Positions 1 to 8,505 of a stretch of 64,000 nucleotides of DNA are shown piece by piece. The stretch is from Oricola indica. Lineage in GTDB: Bacteria; Pseudomonadota; Alphaproteobacteria; Rhizobiales; Rhizobiaceae. The stretch's first letter is position 1. Each line of letters opens with the position of its first letter. The stretch lies in the NCBI RefSeq assembly GCF_019966595.1, contig NZ_JAINFJ010000001.1, positions 1,090,057 to 1,154,056 of the forward strand, written 5' to 3'. The position numbers and the translations under genes were made by a program. Under the pieces are notes generated by a model. That model saw only the letters and a list, made by a program, of their open reading frames with translations. It did no database searches and had not been told where the DNA came from.

Positions 1-1227
1 TATGAAAGCGGTCTCTCCTTCGAATACGAGGTCGCGATGGCCGGCCACTATCCGGAGAAGCGCTCCGGCAACAAGGGCGCAGAGCCCGAAGGCATGGAAG
101 TCGGCACGTTCGGCGACAAGACCTTCATCTTCCTTCTTTCCGAGCGCGGTTCCGTGGTCGGCGTTTATGAAGACACCGGCGCGGAGCCCGTGTTCAAGCA
201 GCTCCTGCCGACGGCGCTCGCCCCGGAAGGCGCAGTCGCCATTCCCGGCCGCAACCTGTTCGCCGTCGCCAACGAGGCCGATCTGATCGACGATGGCGGC
301 GTGCGTTCGCATGTCACCATTTATTCCTACGACGAAGGCGAAGCCGCCTATCCGATGCTCGTTTCAGGCATGGACGGTGATCGTCCGATCGGCTGGGGCG
401 CCATGTCGGGTCTCGTCGCGGATGAGGAGCAGGCAGGCATCCTTTATGGCGTCAACGACAGCTTCTATTCGATGCAGCCGACGATCTTCACCATCGACGC
501 CAACCAGACACCGGCGAAGATCATCAAGGCCACCCGCGTTACCCGCAACGGCGCGCCGGCCCAGCTCTTCGATCAGGAAGGGATAACCACGGACGGCGAA
601 GGCGGCTTCTGGATCGCATCGGAAGGCCGTACCGACCGCCTGATCCCGCATGCCCTCTACCACGTCAACGCCAAGGGCGAGATCAAGAAGCAGGTCGCCT
701 TCCCGCCGGAACTTCTGGCCGTCGAGAAGCGCTTCGGTTCCGAAGGCGTCACCCGCATCGGCGATACGCTTTGGATCGCCATCCAGCGTGAATGGGCCGA
801 CGACGAGGCCGGTCAGGTCAAGCTCGTTTCCTACAACACAGACACCGGGGAATGGGGCGCGGTGCGTTACCCGCTCGAGAAAAAGGGTGCCGGCTGGGTC
901 GGCCTGTCGGAGATCACCGCCAATGGTGACTTCGCCTACATCGTCGAGCGCGACAACCAGATCGGTCAGGCCGCAAAGCTGAAGAAGCTCTTCCGCGTGC
1001 CGCTGTCCGAAATGACGCCGGCCCCGCTCGGCGGCGAGTTGCCGCTCGTCTCCAAGGAAGAAGTTCACGACTTCATCCCGGATCTGAAATCGACCGGCGG
1101 TTATGTCGTCGACAAGATCGAAGGCTTCGCCATTGATGCCGCCGGCAACGGATTTGCCGTGACCGACAATGACGGCATCGACGATTCGAACGGTGAGACG
1201 CTCTTCCTGCGCCTCGGCGCCATGTAA
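1..1227 (+). CDS. Esterase-like/phytase-like beta-propeller protein (5' end cut by window)
   Basis: The frame is open from base 1, so the N-terminus, including any signal peptide, lies outside the window; 408 codons are visible. The protein has the layout of the 'esterase-like activity of phytase' family (PF13449-like): repeated propeller blades with motifs such as DQEGIT, GFWIASEGR, GSEGVTR and VGLSEI, and a C-terminal KIEGFAID/GFAVTDNDG blade. Family members are usually exported and are thought to hydrolyse phosphate or ester substrates; the substrate here cannot be read from sequence. A strong hairpin terminator follows the stop, so this is the last gene of its transcript. Assignment rests on motif pattern only. 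Confidence 0.8.
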   Translation, partial: YESGLSFEYEVAMAGHYPEKRSGNKGAEPEGMEVGTFGDKTFIFLLSERGSVVGVYEDTGAEPVFKQLLPTALAPEGAVAIPGRNLFAVANEADLIDDGGVRSHVTIYSYDEGEAAYPMLVSGMDGDRPIGWGAMSGLVADEEQAGILYGVNDSFYSMQPTIFTIDANQTPAKIIKATRVTRNGAPAQLFDQEGITTDGEGGFWIASEGRTDRLIPHALYHVNAKGEIKKQVAFPPELLAVEKRFGSEGVTRIGDTLWIAIQREWADDEAGQVKLVSYNTDTGEWGAVRYPLEKKGAGWVGLSEITANGDFAYIVERDNQIGQAAKLKKLFRVPLSEMTPAPLGGELPLVSKEEVHDFIPDLKSTGGYVVDKIEGFAIDAAGNGFAVTDNDGIDDSNGETLFLRLGAM

Positions 1228-1253
1228 TCGACGCCTCCCAAGGCCGATCGGGA

Positions 1254-1282
1254 AAGCCGGGGCGGCGACGCTCCGGCTTTTT
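1254..1282 (+). terminator. Rho-independent terminator after the phytase-like gene
   Basis: An 11-bp stem (AAGCCGGGGCG with CGCTCCGGCTT, one G-T pair) closes a GCGA loop and is followed by a short T run. It lies 27 bases after the stop of the upstream plus-strand gene and just before the convergent stop at 1291. Confidence 0.8.
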
Positions 1283-1290
1283 CTCGTCTG

Positions 1291-2100
1291 CTACAATCCC
1301 GTCACGTCGTAGGTCCAGACCCGGAACGACTTCAACACGTGCGGGCCGAAGGAGTTGATCAGCGGCACGTCGGCCGCGTCACGTCCGCGTGCCACCACCA
1401 CCCGGCCAATGCGCGGTATATTGTTGCGCGGGTCGAACGTCACCCATTCGCCGCCAAGATAAACTTCCATCCAGGCAGAGAAATCCATCGGGTCGAGAAT
1501 CGGAACGCCGATATCGCCGAGATGTCCGTTCACGTAGCGTGCCGGGATATTCATGCACCGGCAGAAAGCGATGGCGAGATGGGCGAAATCTCGGCAGACG
1601 CCCACTCCCTCGACATGGGCGTCAAGTGCGGTGCGCGTGGAACGCGCCGCCATGTAATCGAACGTCAGGTGACTGTGCACATAATCGCAGATCGCCTGGA
1701 CCCTGCCCCAGCCGGGCGCGATGTTGCCAAACAGATCCCAGGCCGTCTGGCTGAGTTCGTCGGTCTCGCAATACCGGCTGCCTAGCAGATAGGAGAGGCA
1801 GTCATCCGGCAACTCGGCGACCGGTATTTCCTGCAGTTCCGGCCTGACCGGATCCAGTTCGCCTGAATCCTCCACGGTTCCGTCCGCCCATATCGAGAAA
1901 TCGCCGGCCGGCGCGACGAAGCGGCGACAGACATTGCCGAACATGTCGACATAGGTGTGCGTTTCGACCTCCGGCGAGGTGACGACCTTCTCCGGCGCAA
2001 GCATCGAGCCTGCGCGTTCCGGCCTGATGTCCATCAGGCAAACCATCGGAGTTGGAAGTTCGCACGTGACGGTGAGATCGTAGCCGAAGCGAATGAGCAT
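1291..2100 (-). CDS. Transglutaminase-like family protein
   Basis: 269 aa. The first ATG (2100) is preferred over an upstream TTG (2106). The N-terminal ~140 residues form the usual beta-sandwich of bacterial transglutaminase-like proteins. The core carries the nucleophile motif GVCRDFAH and the Asp motif FDPRNN. Where many relatives have HAW, this protein reads DFSAW, so the catalytic His position is Ser. The family includes proteases and amidases as well as cross-linking enzymes, so the reaction is unknown, and the missing His may mean altered or lost activity. It sits alone between a convergent terminator and the next minus-strand gene, 49 bases upstream. Confidence 0.85.
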   Translation of the reverse strand: MLIRFGYDLTVTCELPTPMVCLMDIRPERAGSMLAPEKVVTSPEVETHTYVDMFGNVCRRFVAPAGDFSIWADGTVEDSGELDPVRPELQEIPVAELPDDCLSYLLGSRYCETDELSQTAWDLFGNIAPGWGRVQAICDYVHSHLTFDYMAARSTRTALDAHVEGVGVCRDFAHLAIAFCRCMNIPARYVNGHLGDIGVPILDPMDFSAWMEVYLGGEWVTFDPRNNIPRIGRVVVARGRDAADVPLINSFGPHVLKSFRVWTYDVTGL

Positions 2101-2149
2101 GACCAAAGTTACTGGGTATCCCTGTTTGACAGGGCTGGCGCGGCAAGCG

Positions 2150-3934
2150 TCATGCGCGCGCCGTCAGCGCTGCGATCTTCTTTGAATGGGCGACAGCCGC
2201 CTGTCCGCCGGTCGTCTTCTGATAGAGATCGAGGGTCTCGTCTTCCGCGCCTTTCGTGAGCGCCTTGTCGGTATAGGCCTTGGTGGCCGGATTCTTCGTG
2301 ATCACGATTGCCGGGATCGCCACGCGCGCAATCGCGCCGACAAGCCGCATCTGCTTGGCGACGGTCTCAACTGCGAAACGCGTCCAGAAGGAGACTGGGT
2401 TTTCCTGCGGCAAACCGGGTCGGCGTTCGGAGGGATGCCGTAGACGCACAACACCGATTTCGAGCGGGTGGATACCCTCGAGGCGCACACCGATTCCGAA
2501 CTGGACGAGCAGCTTCACCAGACTGGTGACGGAACATCCGGTCGCCGCGGCACGACGCAACAGGGTCCGGATATGGGCCGGCGTGTAATAAAGGCGCCAG
2601 GCCTCGCTGTAGATGTCCTCCAACTCTTGCCGGCTCATGCGCTCATGCGGCATGCAGACATTGTTGAGATCGTAGGCGTTCAGGTCCGGTTCCAGCGGCG
2701 TTCCCGCGCGCCAGGCCTTCTGGTGGTCTTCGGACCCCGGTAGCGGCGTCAAAATGAAGAACTCTATGACATCGAGCGGCAGTTCCTCCTGGATGATGGC
2801 GATGTCGCGGCGGATCGTTTCCGGCGTATCGGCGGGAAACCCGAGGATGTACCCGGCAAGCGTCATGATCCCCTGCGCCTTCCAGTCGAGCAGCATCTCG
2901 CGATACTCGGTGATCTTGTTCTGGCGCTTCTTGGCTGCGGCGAGGTTTTCCGGATTGACGTTTTCGAGGCCGATGAAAACGCGCGTGACGCCGGCACGCT
3001 TGGCCTTTTCGACGAAGTTCTCGATCTTGTGGCAAAGCGTGTCGACCTGGATCATCAGGCCGAGCGGAATGCCGTCGCGCTCGCGCAGTTCGATCAGGCG
3101 ATCGAAGATCGACTCCCATTCTCGATTGCGGGCGAAATTGTCGTCTGTGATGAAGAATTTATGGATGCCTTCGGCCCAGTTGAGCCGGACAAGCTGCTCG
3201 ACGTCATCGGCGGTCCGAAAGCGTGACTTGCGCCCCTGTACGTTGATGATCGTGCAAAACGAGCATTGATAGGGACATCCCCGCCCGGCATCGAAGCTGG
3301 AACTGAGCCCGGTGGTCCGTTCCACGAAGCGTTTCGGCAGGAACGGCGCCGGTTCGCCCTCGATACCCGGCAGATCGTTCATGAAGTTATAGACCGGTTC
3401 GAGCCGTCGTGCTGCGGCATCCCGCAGGACGGTGTCGAAACGACCCTCCGCCTCGCCGGCGAATATGGAAACGCCAAGTTTTCGGCACTGATCGAGATCG
3501 ACATTGTCGTCGTCGAGCATGGCGAGGCAGCCGGACACGTGGAAACCGCCGATGGCCACCGGAACGTCGGCTTCACGGAACATCCGCGCGATATCGACGG
3601 CACGCGGATACTGGTTCGACTGCACGCCGACCAGCGCGATCATGCCGAAGCCGTCATTCTCGCGAAGCTGGGCGAGGATTGCGGGAACATCGACACGGGT
3701 GTTCGTTTCGTCGATCACCTCGATGTCGATTTCGACATCGGGTCCGAGCACTTCGCGATCGGCGCAATCGGCTGCAATTCCGTAGACCGCGGCCAGCGAA
3801 TTGGATGGTATCATCGAACGCCACCATCTGATCACATAGCCCCGGTCGTCATAGTGGGACGGTTTGATCAGAAAAAGTTGGAAGCGGCGCCCGGCAGGTC
3901 TCGTGGACTTCGGCAAGGGGGGCCTTCCGTTCAT
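2150..3934 (-). CDS. B12-binding-domain radical SAM protein
   Basis: 594 aa starting at ATG. Residues ~15-175 form a cobalamin-binding-like Rossmann domain. The radical SAM core follows with the cluster motif GCPYQCSFC (Cys220, Cys224, Cys227) and later the strand motifs FFITDDNF, VFIGLEN and GYILGFP. The C-terminal ~130 residues have an LYYTPAHIRTLLRR-type extension seen in B12-dependent radical SAM enzymes of unknown substrate. Such proteins use a 4Fe-4S cluster and SAM to start radical chemistry, often methylation or rearrangement. The canonical DxHxxG B12 motif is not evident, so the N-terminal domain may not bind B12 in the usual base-off way. No neighbour points to a pathway. Confidence 0.85.
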   Translation of the reverse strand: MNGRPPLPKSTRPAGRRFQLFLIKPSHYDDRGYVIRWWRSMIPSNSLAAVYGIAADCADREVLGPDVEIDIEVIDETNTRVDVPAILAQLRENDGFGMIALVGVQSNQYPRAVDIARMFREADVPVAIGGFHVSGCLAMLDDDNVDLDQCRKLGVSIFAGEAEGRFDTVLRDAAARRLEPVYNFMNDLPGIEGEPAPFLPKRFVERTTGLSSSFDAGRGCPYQCSFCTIINVQGRKSRFRTADDVEQLVRLNWAEGIHKFFITDDNFARNREWESIFDRLIELRERDGIPLGLMIQVDTLCHKIENFVEKAKRAGVTRVFIGLENVNPENLAAAKKRQNKITEYREMLLDWKAQGIMTLAGYILGFPADTPETIRRDIAIIQEELPLDVIEFFILTPLPGSEDHQKAWRAGTPLEPDLNAYDLNNVCMPHERMSRQELEDIYSEAWRLYYTPAHIRTLLRRAAATGCSVTSLVKLLVQFGIGVRLEGIHPLEIGVVRLRHPSERRPGLPQENPVSFWTRFAVETVAKQMRLVGAIARVAIPAIVITKNPATKAYTDKALTKGAEDETLDLYQKTTGGQAAVAHSKKIAALTARA

Positions 3935-4028
3935 CTACCGGCGCCTTGATCCGAGCCGGTGACGCAACGCTATCCGGTTCGCCGGGCCCTGTCCATCCGG
4001 CGAATGAAATCATTGCGAGACAAGGCGG

Positions 4029-5018
4029 CTACCCGATGTCGAGCACGATTTTCCCGATATGATTGCCCGCCTCCATGCGCTCATGCGCCCGCCAGGCCTC
4101 GGCCAGCGGATAAATCATGTCCATGACCGGCTGTATCTTGCGGTCGGCGAGCAGTGGCCAAACCTTCTCGTGCAGTTCATGCGCCAACCCGGCCTTGAAC
4201 TCGACCGGGCGGGCGCGAAGCGTCGAACCGGTATGAACAAGTCGCTTGACCATCAGCAGCGAGAAATCGGCCTCGGCCTTTCGTCCGCCGAGGAATGCGA
4301 TCTGCACCACGCGGCCCTCGAGCGCCGCCGCCTCGTAGTTGCGGGTTATGTAGTCGCCGCCCACCATGTCGAGGATCACGTCGGCGCCGTTGCCGTCCGT
4401 GAACTCGCTGACCGCCTCGACAAAATCCTCCTCGCGATAGTTCACCGCGCGGTCGGCGCCCAGCTTTTCGCATGCGGCGCATTTCTCCGCGCTGCCCGCT
4501 GTGGTGATCACCTTGGCGCCGAACGCCTTCGCAAGCTGAATCGCCGTCGTTCCTATGCCCGACGTGCCGCCATGAACGAGCAAAACCTCGCCCGCCTTCA
4601 GGCCACCGCGCTGGAAGACATTGTGCCAGACGGTAAAATAGGTCTCCGGGATCGCGGCCGCTTCCGAAAAGGCATATCCGCCCGGAACGGGCAGCGCATT
4701 CGTTTCATGGACCACCGCATATTCGGCATAGCCTCCGCCCGGCAGCAGAGCGCAAACCGCATCGCCGGCCGCGAACCGTGTCGCACCGGGACCCGTGGAC
4801 TCGACGGTGCCTGAGATTTCGAGACCCGGAATATCGGAAGCGCCGGCCGGTGGCGGATAGGCGCCCATGCGCTGCAGCACATCCGGGCGGTTCACGCCGG
4901 CGCATTTGACGCGAACGAGGATTTCGCCCTCGCCGGCTTCCGGTCGCGGACGTTCCGTTATCTTGAGTGCGCGCGGCCCTCCCGGTTCGCCGATCTCGAC
5001 CGCCTTCATCATCGTCAT
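4029..5018 (-). CDS. NAD(P)H:quinone oxidoreductase, PIG3/zeta-crystallin type (MDR superfamily)
   Basis: 329 aa. The GroES-like N-terminal half has VKCAGVNRPDVLQRMGAYP and the substrate-pocket motif PGLEISGTV. The Rossmann half has HGGTSGIGTTAIQLAKAFG (NADPH binding) followed by DVILDMVGGDY. No zinc-binding cysteines are present, as expected for the quinone reductase branch. It most likely reduces quinones or alpha,beta-unsaturated carbonyls with NADPH in the cytoplasm. Start codons at 5018 and 5009 are both possible; the longer is given. It is divergent from the DUF1192 gene, with ~97 bases between them. Confidence 0.9.
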   Translation of the reverse strand: MTMMKAVEIGEPGGPRALKITERPRPEAGEGEILVRVKCAGVNRPDVLQRMGAYPPPAGASDIPGLEISGTVESTGPGATRFAAGDAVCALLPGGGYAEYAVVHETNALPVPGGYAFSEAAAIPETYFTVWHNVFQRGGLKAGEVLLVHGGTSGIGTTAIQLAKAFGAKVITTAGSAEKCAACEKLGADRAVNYREEDFVEAVSEFTDGNGADVILDMVGGDYITRNYEAAALEGRVVQIAFLGGRKAEADFSLLMVKRLVHTGSTLRARPVEFKAGLAHELHEKVWPLLADRKIQPVMDMIYPLAEAWRAHERMEAGNHIGKIVLDIG

Positions 5019-5115
5019 GCCCTGGTCCCGCTTTTTCGGTTGTCTTTTCCTCGCCCGGCCGGGACTGTAGGGTTGCGCAGGGCGAACGGCAACCGCATGC
5101 GCGAAGGAGAAGCCG

Positions 5116-5298
5116 ATGGACGAAGAAGAGCCGAAACGGAAACCGGCCTACCAGCTTGGCCAGGACATTTCGCTGATGTCGGTGGACGAATTGAACGAGA
5201 CGATTGATGCGCTCGGGGAAGAGATCGCGCGGTTGAAACGCGAAGTCGATACCAAGTCGGACAGCCGAAATGCGGCCGAAGCATTTTTCAAACTGTAA
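5116..5298 (+). CDS. DUF1192 family small protein
   Basis: 60 aa, with an AAGGAG ribosome-binding site 6 bases before ATG. Residues 19-45 (SLMSVDELNETIDALGEEIARLK) match DUF1192, a short predicted coiled coil found across alphaproteobacteria. It is acidic at the N-terminus and has no membrane segment or signal. Function is unknown. It lies upstream of the sRNA candidate and rcdA. Confidence 0.85.
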   Translation: MDEEEPKRKPAYQLGQDISLMSVDELNETIDALGEEIARLKREVDTKSDSRNAAEAFFKL

Positions 5299-5340
5299 TT
5301 TGTCCCGAAAAGGCGCAAACGGCAGGAATTCGCAATTCCA

Positions 5341-5355
5341 TTAACCCGGTATTAA
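5341..5355. promoter_or_regulatory. CtrA-type binding site TTAA-N7-TTAA (site 1)
   Basis: TTAACCCGGTATTAA matches the published Caulobacter CtrA consensus exactly, with the exact 7-base spacing. It lies ~25-40 bases before the first hairpin of the sRNA candidate, where an activator site overlapping a -35 region would be expected. Binding is inferred, not shown. Confidence 0.65.
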
Positions 5356-5374
5356 GCTTTACGGCTGTTTACTG

Positions 5375-5478
5375 TGTTCGTTCGGATTCGTCCGAACTCA
5401 TTCGAAGCGACACCGTTGCTTTGTTTGACGCCTCCCTGTTTTAACTCCTGAGAGCTGCTTTTTGCGGCTCTTTTTTTT
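5375..5478 (+). ncRNA. Candidate trans-acting sRNA upstream of rcdA
   Basis: About 100 bases with three stem-loops in a row and no ORF. The first is GTTCGGA-TTCG-TCCGAAC (5380-5397), a perfect 7-bp stem with a UUCG-type loop. The second is AAGCGA-CACCG-TTGCTT. The third is the terminator at 5451-5478. Between the second and third is an unpaired stretch containing GCCTCCCTG, an anti-Shine-Dalgarno-like seed of the type used by rhizobial riboregulators. A CtrA-type site sits just upstream. Size and three-hairpin shape recall the S. meliloti cell-cycle sRNA EcpR1, but identity cannot be confirmed here. The 5' end is an estimate. Confidence 0.6.
5451..5478 (+). terminator. Rho-independent terminator of the sRNA candidate
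   Basis: AGAGCTGC (5451-5458), a T5 loop, and GCGGCTCT (5464-5471) form an 8-bp stem followed by eight Ts. It is 150 bases after the DUF1192 stop, too far to be a simple gene-end terminator without a transcribed element before it. Confidence 0.8.
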
Positions 5479-5523
5479 GTCCTGAGTCCAGTGCGCCATA
5501 GCGGGACATGCCCTCCGGTGGCG

Positions 5524-5538
5524 TTAACCTTGCATTAA
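5524..5538. promoter_or_regulatory. CtrA-type binding site TTAA-N7-TTAA (site 2), upstream of rcdA
   Basis: TTAACCTTGCATTAA is a second exact TTAA-N7-TTAA match, after the sRNA terminator and 116 bases before the chosen rcdA start. In Caulobacter rcdA is CtrA-activated, so a site here fits a feedback loop in which CtrA drives the adaptor for its own proteolysis. Confidence 0.65.
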
Positions 5539-5654
5539 GCATCTTGTTGCGCTGAACTGTGAACATGCCCAATATGCCGGTGTGCGGGAGCGCCCCTGCA
5601 CGTACATCATGATCAAGCAGAAAATGGCGCAGGAATCAGGTGGGGTTTACGGGT

Positions 5655-6182
5655 ATGTCGGAGTTGAGCAAGCGGTCGAACACGATCAATTTCATCGAGC
5701 GAAAGGCATCGTCGACCGCGTTCAAGAAGCTCTATGCCGACGGTATGGGGCTGGTCGAGGAAACGGCCGCTTATCTCGACGGAGAGGGCCGCGCGGAAGC
5801 GAAGCGCCTGTCGCGCATCTCTGCGACGCTCTACGCGGCCGAGTCGATGCGCCTGACCACCCGCCTCATGCAGATCGCGTCCTGGCTTCTGCTGCAGCGC
5901 GCCTTGAACGCAGGCGAGATGAGCCGCGAGCAGATGATGACCGAGAAGGAAAAGATCCGTCTCGACACCTCCTCCGCCAAGACGAATGCCAATGGCTGGA
6001 ACGAGCTTCCGGAGACGTTTCGCCTGCTGGTCAACCGGTCCCTGCGCCTGCAGGCCTATGTCTGCCGTCTCGACCAGGATTTGTTCGGCACCGAGATCGA
6101 AACCGTCACCCAGGCTGCGCCGACCGGCAACCCCGTCGGCTCCCAGATTGAATTGCTTCGCACGGCTTTCGCGTCCCGCTGA
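5655..6182 (+). CDS. rcdA: RcdA/DUF1465 family regulator of CtrA degradation
   Basis: 175 aa from ATG 5655; a GTG at 5640 would add five residues but is a weaker choice. The protein is all-helical. It matches DUF1465, with the N-terminal INFIERKASS segment, a helix running from TTRLMQIASWLLLQRAL, and the LVNRSLRLQAYVCRLDQ helix. In Caulobacter RcdA works with CpdR and PopA as an adaptor that brings CtrA and other substrates to ClpXP at the old pole. CpdR is also encoded in this window (61284). Two CtrA-type sites precede the gene, and a strong bidirectional terminator follows it. Confidence 0.88.
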   Translation: MSELSKRSNTINFIERKASSTAFKKLYADGMGLVEETAAYLDGEGRAEAKRLSRISATLYAAESMRLTTRLMQIASWLLLQRALNAGEMSREQMMTEKEKIRLDTSSAKTNANGWNELPETFRLLVNRSLRLQAYVCRLDQDLFGTEIETVTQAAPTGNPVGSQIELLRTAFASR

Positions 6183-6201
6183 AGCCGGCAGATCGGCAAC
6201 G

Positions 6202-6232
6202 AAAAAAGCCCGGACGATCGTCCGGGCTTTTT
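6202..6232. terminator. Bidirectional terminator between rcdA and rpmE
   Basis: GCCCGGACGATCGTCCGGGC (6208-6227) is a perfect palindrome, giving an 8-bp stem with a GATC loop. It is flanked by six As and five Ts, so it can stop transcription from both convergent genes. Confidence 0.9.
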
Positions 6233-6254
6233 GTTTTTCGCAGTGCGCGTCGGA

Positions 6255-6476
6255 TCAGACGCCGAGGCCTTCGTAGCGCTTCTTGAACTTGGAAACGCGA
6301 CCGCCGCGATCGAGCAGGTTCTGCTGACCGCCGGTCCAGGCCGGATGCGACTTGGAGTCGATATCGAGGTTGAGCGTATCGCCCTCGGAGCCCCAGGTCG
6401 AACGGGTCTCGTATTCCGTGCCGTCGGTCATGACGACCTTGATCATGTGGTACTCGGGATGGATATCAGCCTTCAT
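6255..6476 (-). CDS. rpmE: 50S ribosomal protein L31
   Basis: 73 aa. It starts [10 protein letters not shown] and contains the L31 core [13 protein letters not shown], the HPAWTG motif and a basic [10 protein letters not shown] end. It lacks the zinc-binding cysteines of type A L31 proteins, so it is the zinc-independent form. L31 helps bridge the ribosomal subunits. The start is set by family alignment; a longer upstream extension in the same frame looks like untranslated leader. The leader contains a stable hairpin (6553-6579). Confidence 0.95.
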   Translation of the reverse strand: MKADIHPEYHMIKVVMTDGTEYETRSTWGSEGDTLNLDIDSKSHPAWTGGQQNLLDRGGRVSKFKKRYEGLGV

Positions 6477-6552
6477 CTGTCTTGTCCTGCCTTGCCTGCG
6501 GGCGATCGGTCCGGATTGCCGGCCGTCATACCGCGGCTGTCTGAAATCACGA

Positions 6553-6579
6553 AAGCCGTGCGCCATTAGGCCACGGCTT
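6553..6579 (-). promoter_or_regulatory. Hairpin in the rpmE (L31) leader
   Basis: In the minus-strand leader, AAGCCGTG and GCC pair with GGC and CACGGCTT around a TAAT loop: 11 bp with a one-base bulge. It is ~77 bases before the L31 start and has no downstream T run, so it is not a terminator for rpmE. L31 genes in other phyla carry autoregulatory leaders; a similar role is inferred here. Confidence 0.45.
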
Positions 6580-6687
6580 CCAAAAAAGATGCGGAGCCTA
6601 TACATCACCGACGACCGAAGCTCAAGACCGGGCGTATGGACAAAATAGACCGGTGCCCATGACGACCGGAACGAATTGCGAGACACC

Positions 6688-8499
6688 ATGACTGAATCAT
6701 CGCGGAAAACCCCCAAACCGCGAAACCGGCAGGCCCTTCGTCCCCTTTCACGGCTCTGGCCCTATCTCCTTCACTACAAGGGGCTGATGGCCGGCGCCGT
6801 GGTGTCCCTCGTTCTGGCGGCCGCAACTACATTGTCGCTTCCGACCGCCGTGCGGCGCATGATCGACCACGGCTTTTCCGACGCCGACGGGAAGTTGATA
6901 AACAACTACTTTGCAATGCTCGTCGTGCTCGCCGCCCTGCTCGCGGCCGCGAGTGCGCTTCGCTATTACTTCGTCATCACGCTCGGGGAACGGGTCGTGT
7001 CCGACGTTCGCCGCGACGTCTTCTCGCACGTCATGACGCTTTCCTCCTCGTTCTTCGACAGCGCCATGTCCGGCGAAATCGTGTCACGGCTGACCGCCGA
7101 CACGACACAGATAAAATCCGTCGTCGGCGCGACGGCATCGGTGGCACTGCGCAATGTCATCCTTTGCTTCGGCGCACTGACGATGATGGTCATAACGAGC
7201 CCGTCGCTGTCCGGCGTGGTCATCGGCGCTATTCCCGTCATCGTCCTGCCGCTGGTCGCCTTCGGCCGCCGCGTGCGCGTAAGGTCGCGCGCCGCGCAGG
7301 ATACGCTGGCCGATGCGACCGCCTACGCCAGTGAGGCAATCGGCTCGGTGCGCGCATTTCAGGCCTTCACCAACGAGCAACTCGCGACGTCGCGTTTCGC
7401 GCGCGCTGTCGAGGCTGCCTTCGGCGCGGCGCGCATCTCGGCCAAGACACGTGCCGCGCTGACCGCTTTCGCCATCTTCATGGTGTTTTCGAGCGTTGTC
7501 GCCGTTCTGTGGATCGGCGCGCAGAACGTCCTGGCAGGCACCATGTCGCCGGGCACGCTCGGGCAGTTCCTGCTCTATGCAGTCTTCGCCGCCGGTGCGC
7601 TCGGCGCGCTGTCCGAAGTCTGGGGCGAATTGCAACTCGCCGCCGGAGCCGCCGAGCGCCTGTCGGAACTGCTCGACGAGCAGCCGGCGATCGTCTCACC
7701 CGCATCGCCAGTTGCGATGCCGTCGCCGGCATCCGGCGCCGTCGCCTTCGAAAACGTCTCCTTCGCCTACCCGACCCGCCCGGACGAAAGCGCTGTCAGA
7801 GGCCTCGACTTCTCCATTGCGCCCGGCGAAACCGTGGCGGTCGCCGGTCCCTCGGGCGCCGGCAAGAGCACGCTCTTCGCTCTCCTGCTGCGCCAGTACG
7901 ATCCAACCGAGGGACGCATCCTCGTCGATGGCGTCGATCTTCGCGACGCCGCACTCGACGAAGCGCGCGCACGCTTCGCGATCGTGCCGCAGGACGTCGC
8001 GGTCTTCTCCGGCACGGCGGCCGACAACATTGCCTTCGCCCGTCCGGACGCTTCCCGCGAAGAGGTGATCGAGGCGGCAAAGGCCGCCCAGGCGCATGAT
8101 TTCATTACGGCGCTACCGCAGGGCTACGACACTGAAGTCGGCGAGCGGGGCCTGACCCTTTCCGGCGGGCAACGCCAGCGCATTGCCATTGCCCGCGCGA
8201 TCCTGCGAGACGCGCCGATCCTGTTGCTGGACGAAGCGACGTCAGCACTGGACGCAGAAAGCGAGAAGCTGGTCCAGAAAGCTCTCGAGAAGCTCATGTC
8301 GGGGCGCACGACGATCGTCATCGCCCACCGCCTGGCGACGATCCTCAAGGCCGACCGCATCCTCGTCATGCAGGAGGGCCATATCGTCGAGGAGGGCACG
8401 CACTCATCCCTCTCGCGGCGCGAGAACGGCATCTATTCGCGGCTGGCAAAGCTGCAGTTCGATGCGGGTGTAGAGGCCGTGGCCGGCGCTGCCGAGTAG
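6688..8499 (+). CDS. ABC exporter, fused permease and ATPase
   Basis: 603 aa from ATG 6688 (an in-frame TTG at 6676 is less likely). The N-terminal ~330 residues hold six membrane helices of the type I exporter fold, with the coupling motif [16 protein letters not shown]. The nucleotide-binding domain has Walker [11 protein letters not shown]-loop [10 protein letters not shown], signature [13 protein letters not shown], Walker [13 protein letters not shown] and the switch AHRLATI. Half-size exporters like this dimerise and export lipids, peptides or drugs; the substrate is unknown. It closely resembles the MsbA/BmrA-type 'lipid A export' group in layout. It runs convergent with the LysR gene, with 6 bases between the stops. 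Confidence 0.93.
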   Translation: MTESSRKTPKPRNRQALRPLSRLWPYLLHYKGLMAGAVVSLVLAAATTLSLPTAVRRMIDHGFSDADGKLINNYFAMLVVLAALLAAASALRYYFVITLGERVVSDVRRDVFSHVMTLSSSFFDSAMSGEIVSRLTADTTQIKSVVGATASVALRNVILCFGALTMMVITSPSLSGVVIGAIPVIVLPLVAFGRRVRVRSRAAQDTLADATAYASEAIGSVRAFQAFTNEQLATSRFARAVEAAFGAARISAKTRAALTAFAIFMVFSSVVAVLWIGAQNVLAGTMSPGTLGQFLLYAVFAAGALGALSEVWGELQLAAGAAERLSELLDEQPAIVSPASPVAMPSPASGAVAFENVSFAYPTRPDESAVRGLDFSIAPGETVAVAGPSGAGKSTLFALLLRQYDPTEGRILVDGVDLRDAALDEARARFAIVPQDVAVFSGTAADNIAFARPDASREEVIEAAKAAQAHDFITALPQGYDTEVGERGLTLSGGQRQRIAIARAILRDAPILLLDEATSALDAESEKLVQKALEKLMSGRTTIVIAHRLATILKADRILVMQEGHIVEEGTHSSLSRRENGIYSRLAKLQFDAGVEAVAGAAE

Positions 8500-8505
8500 G
8501 CTTTC

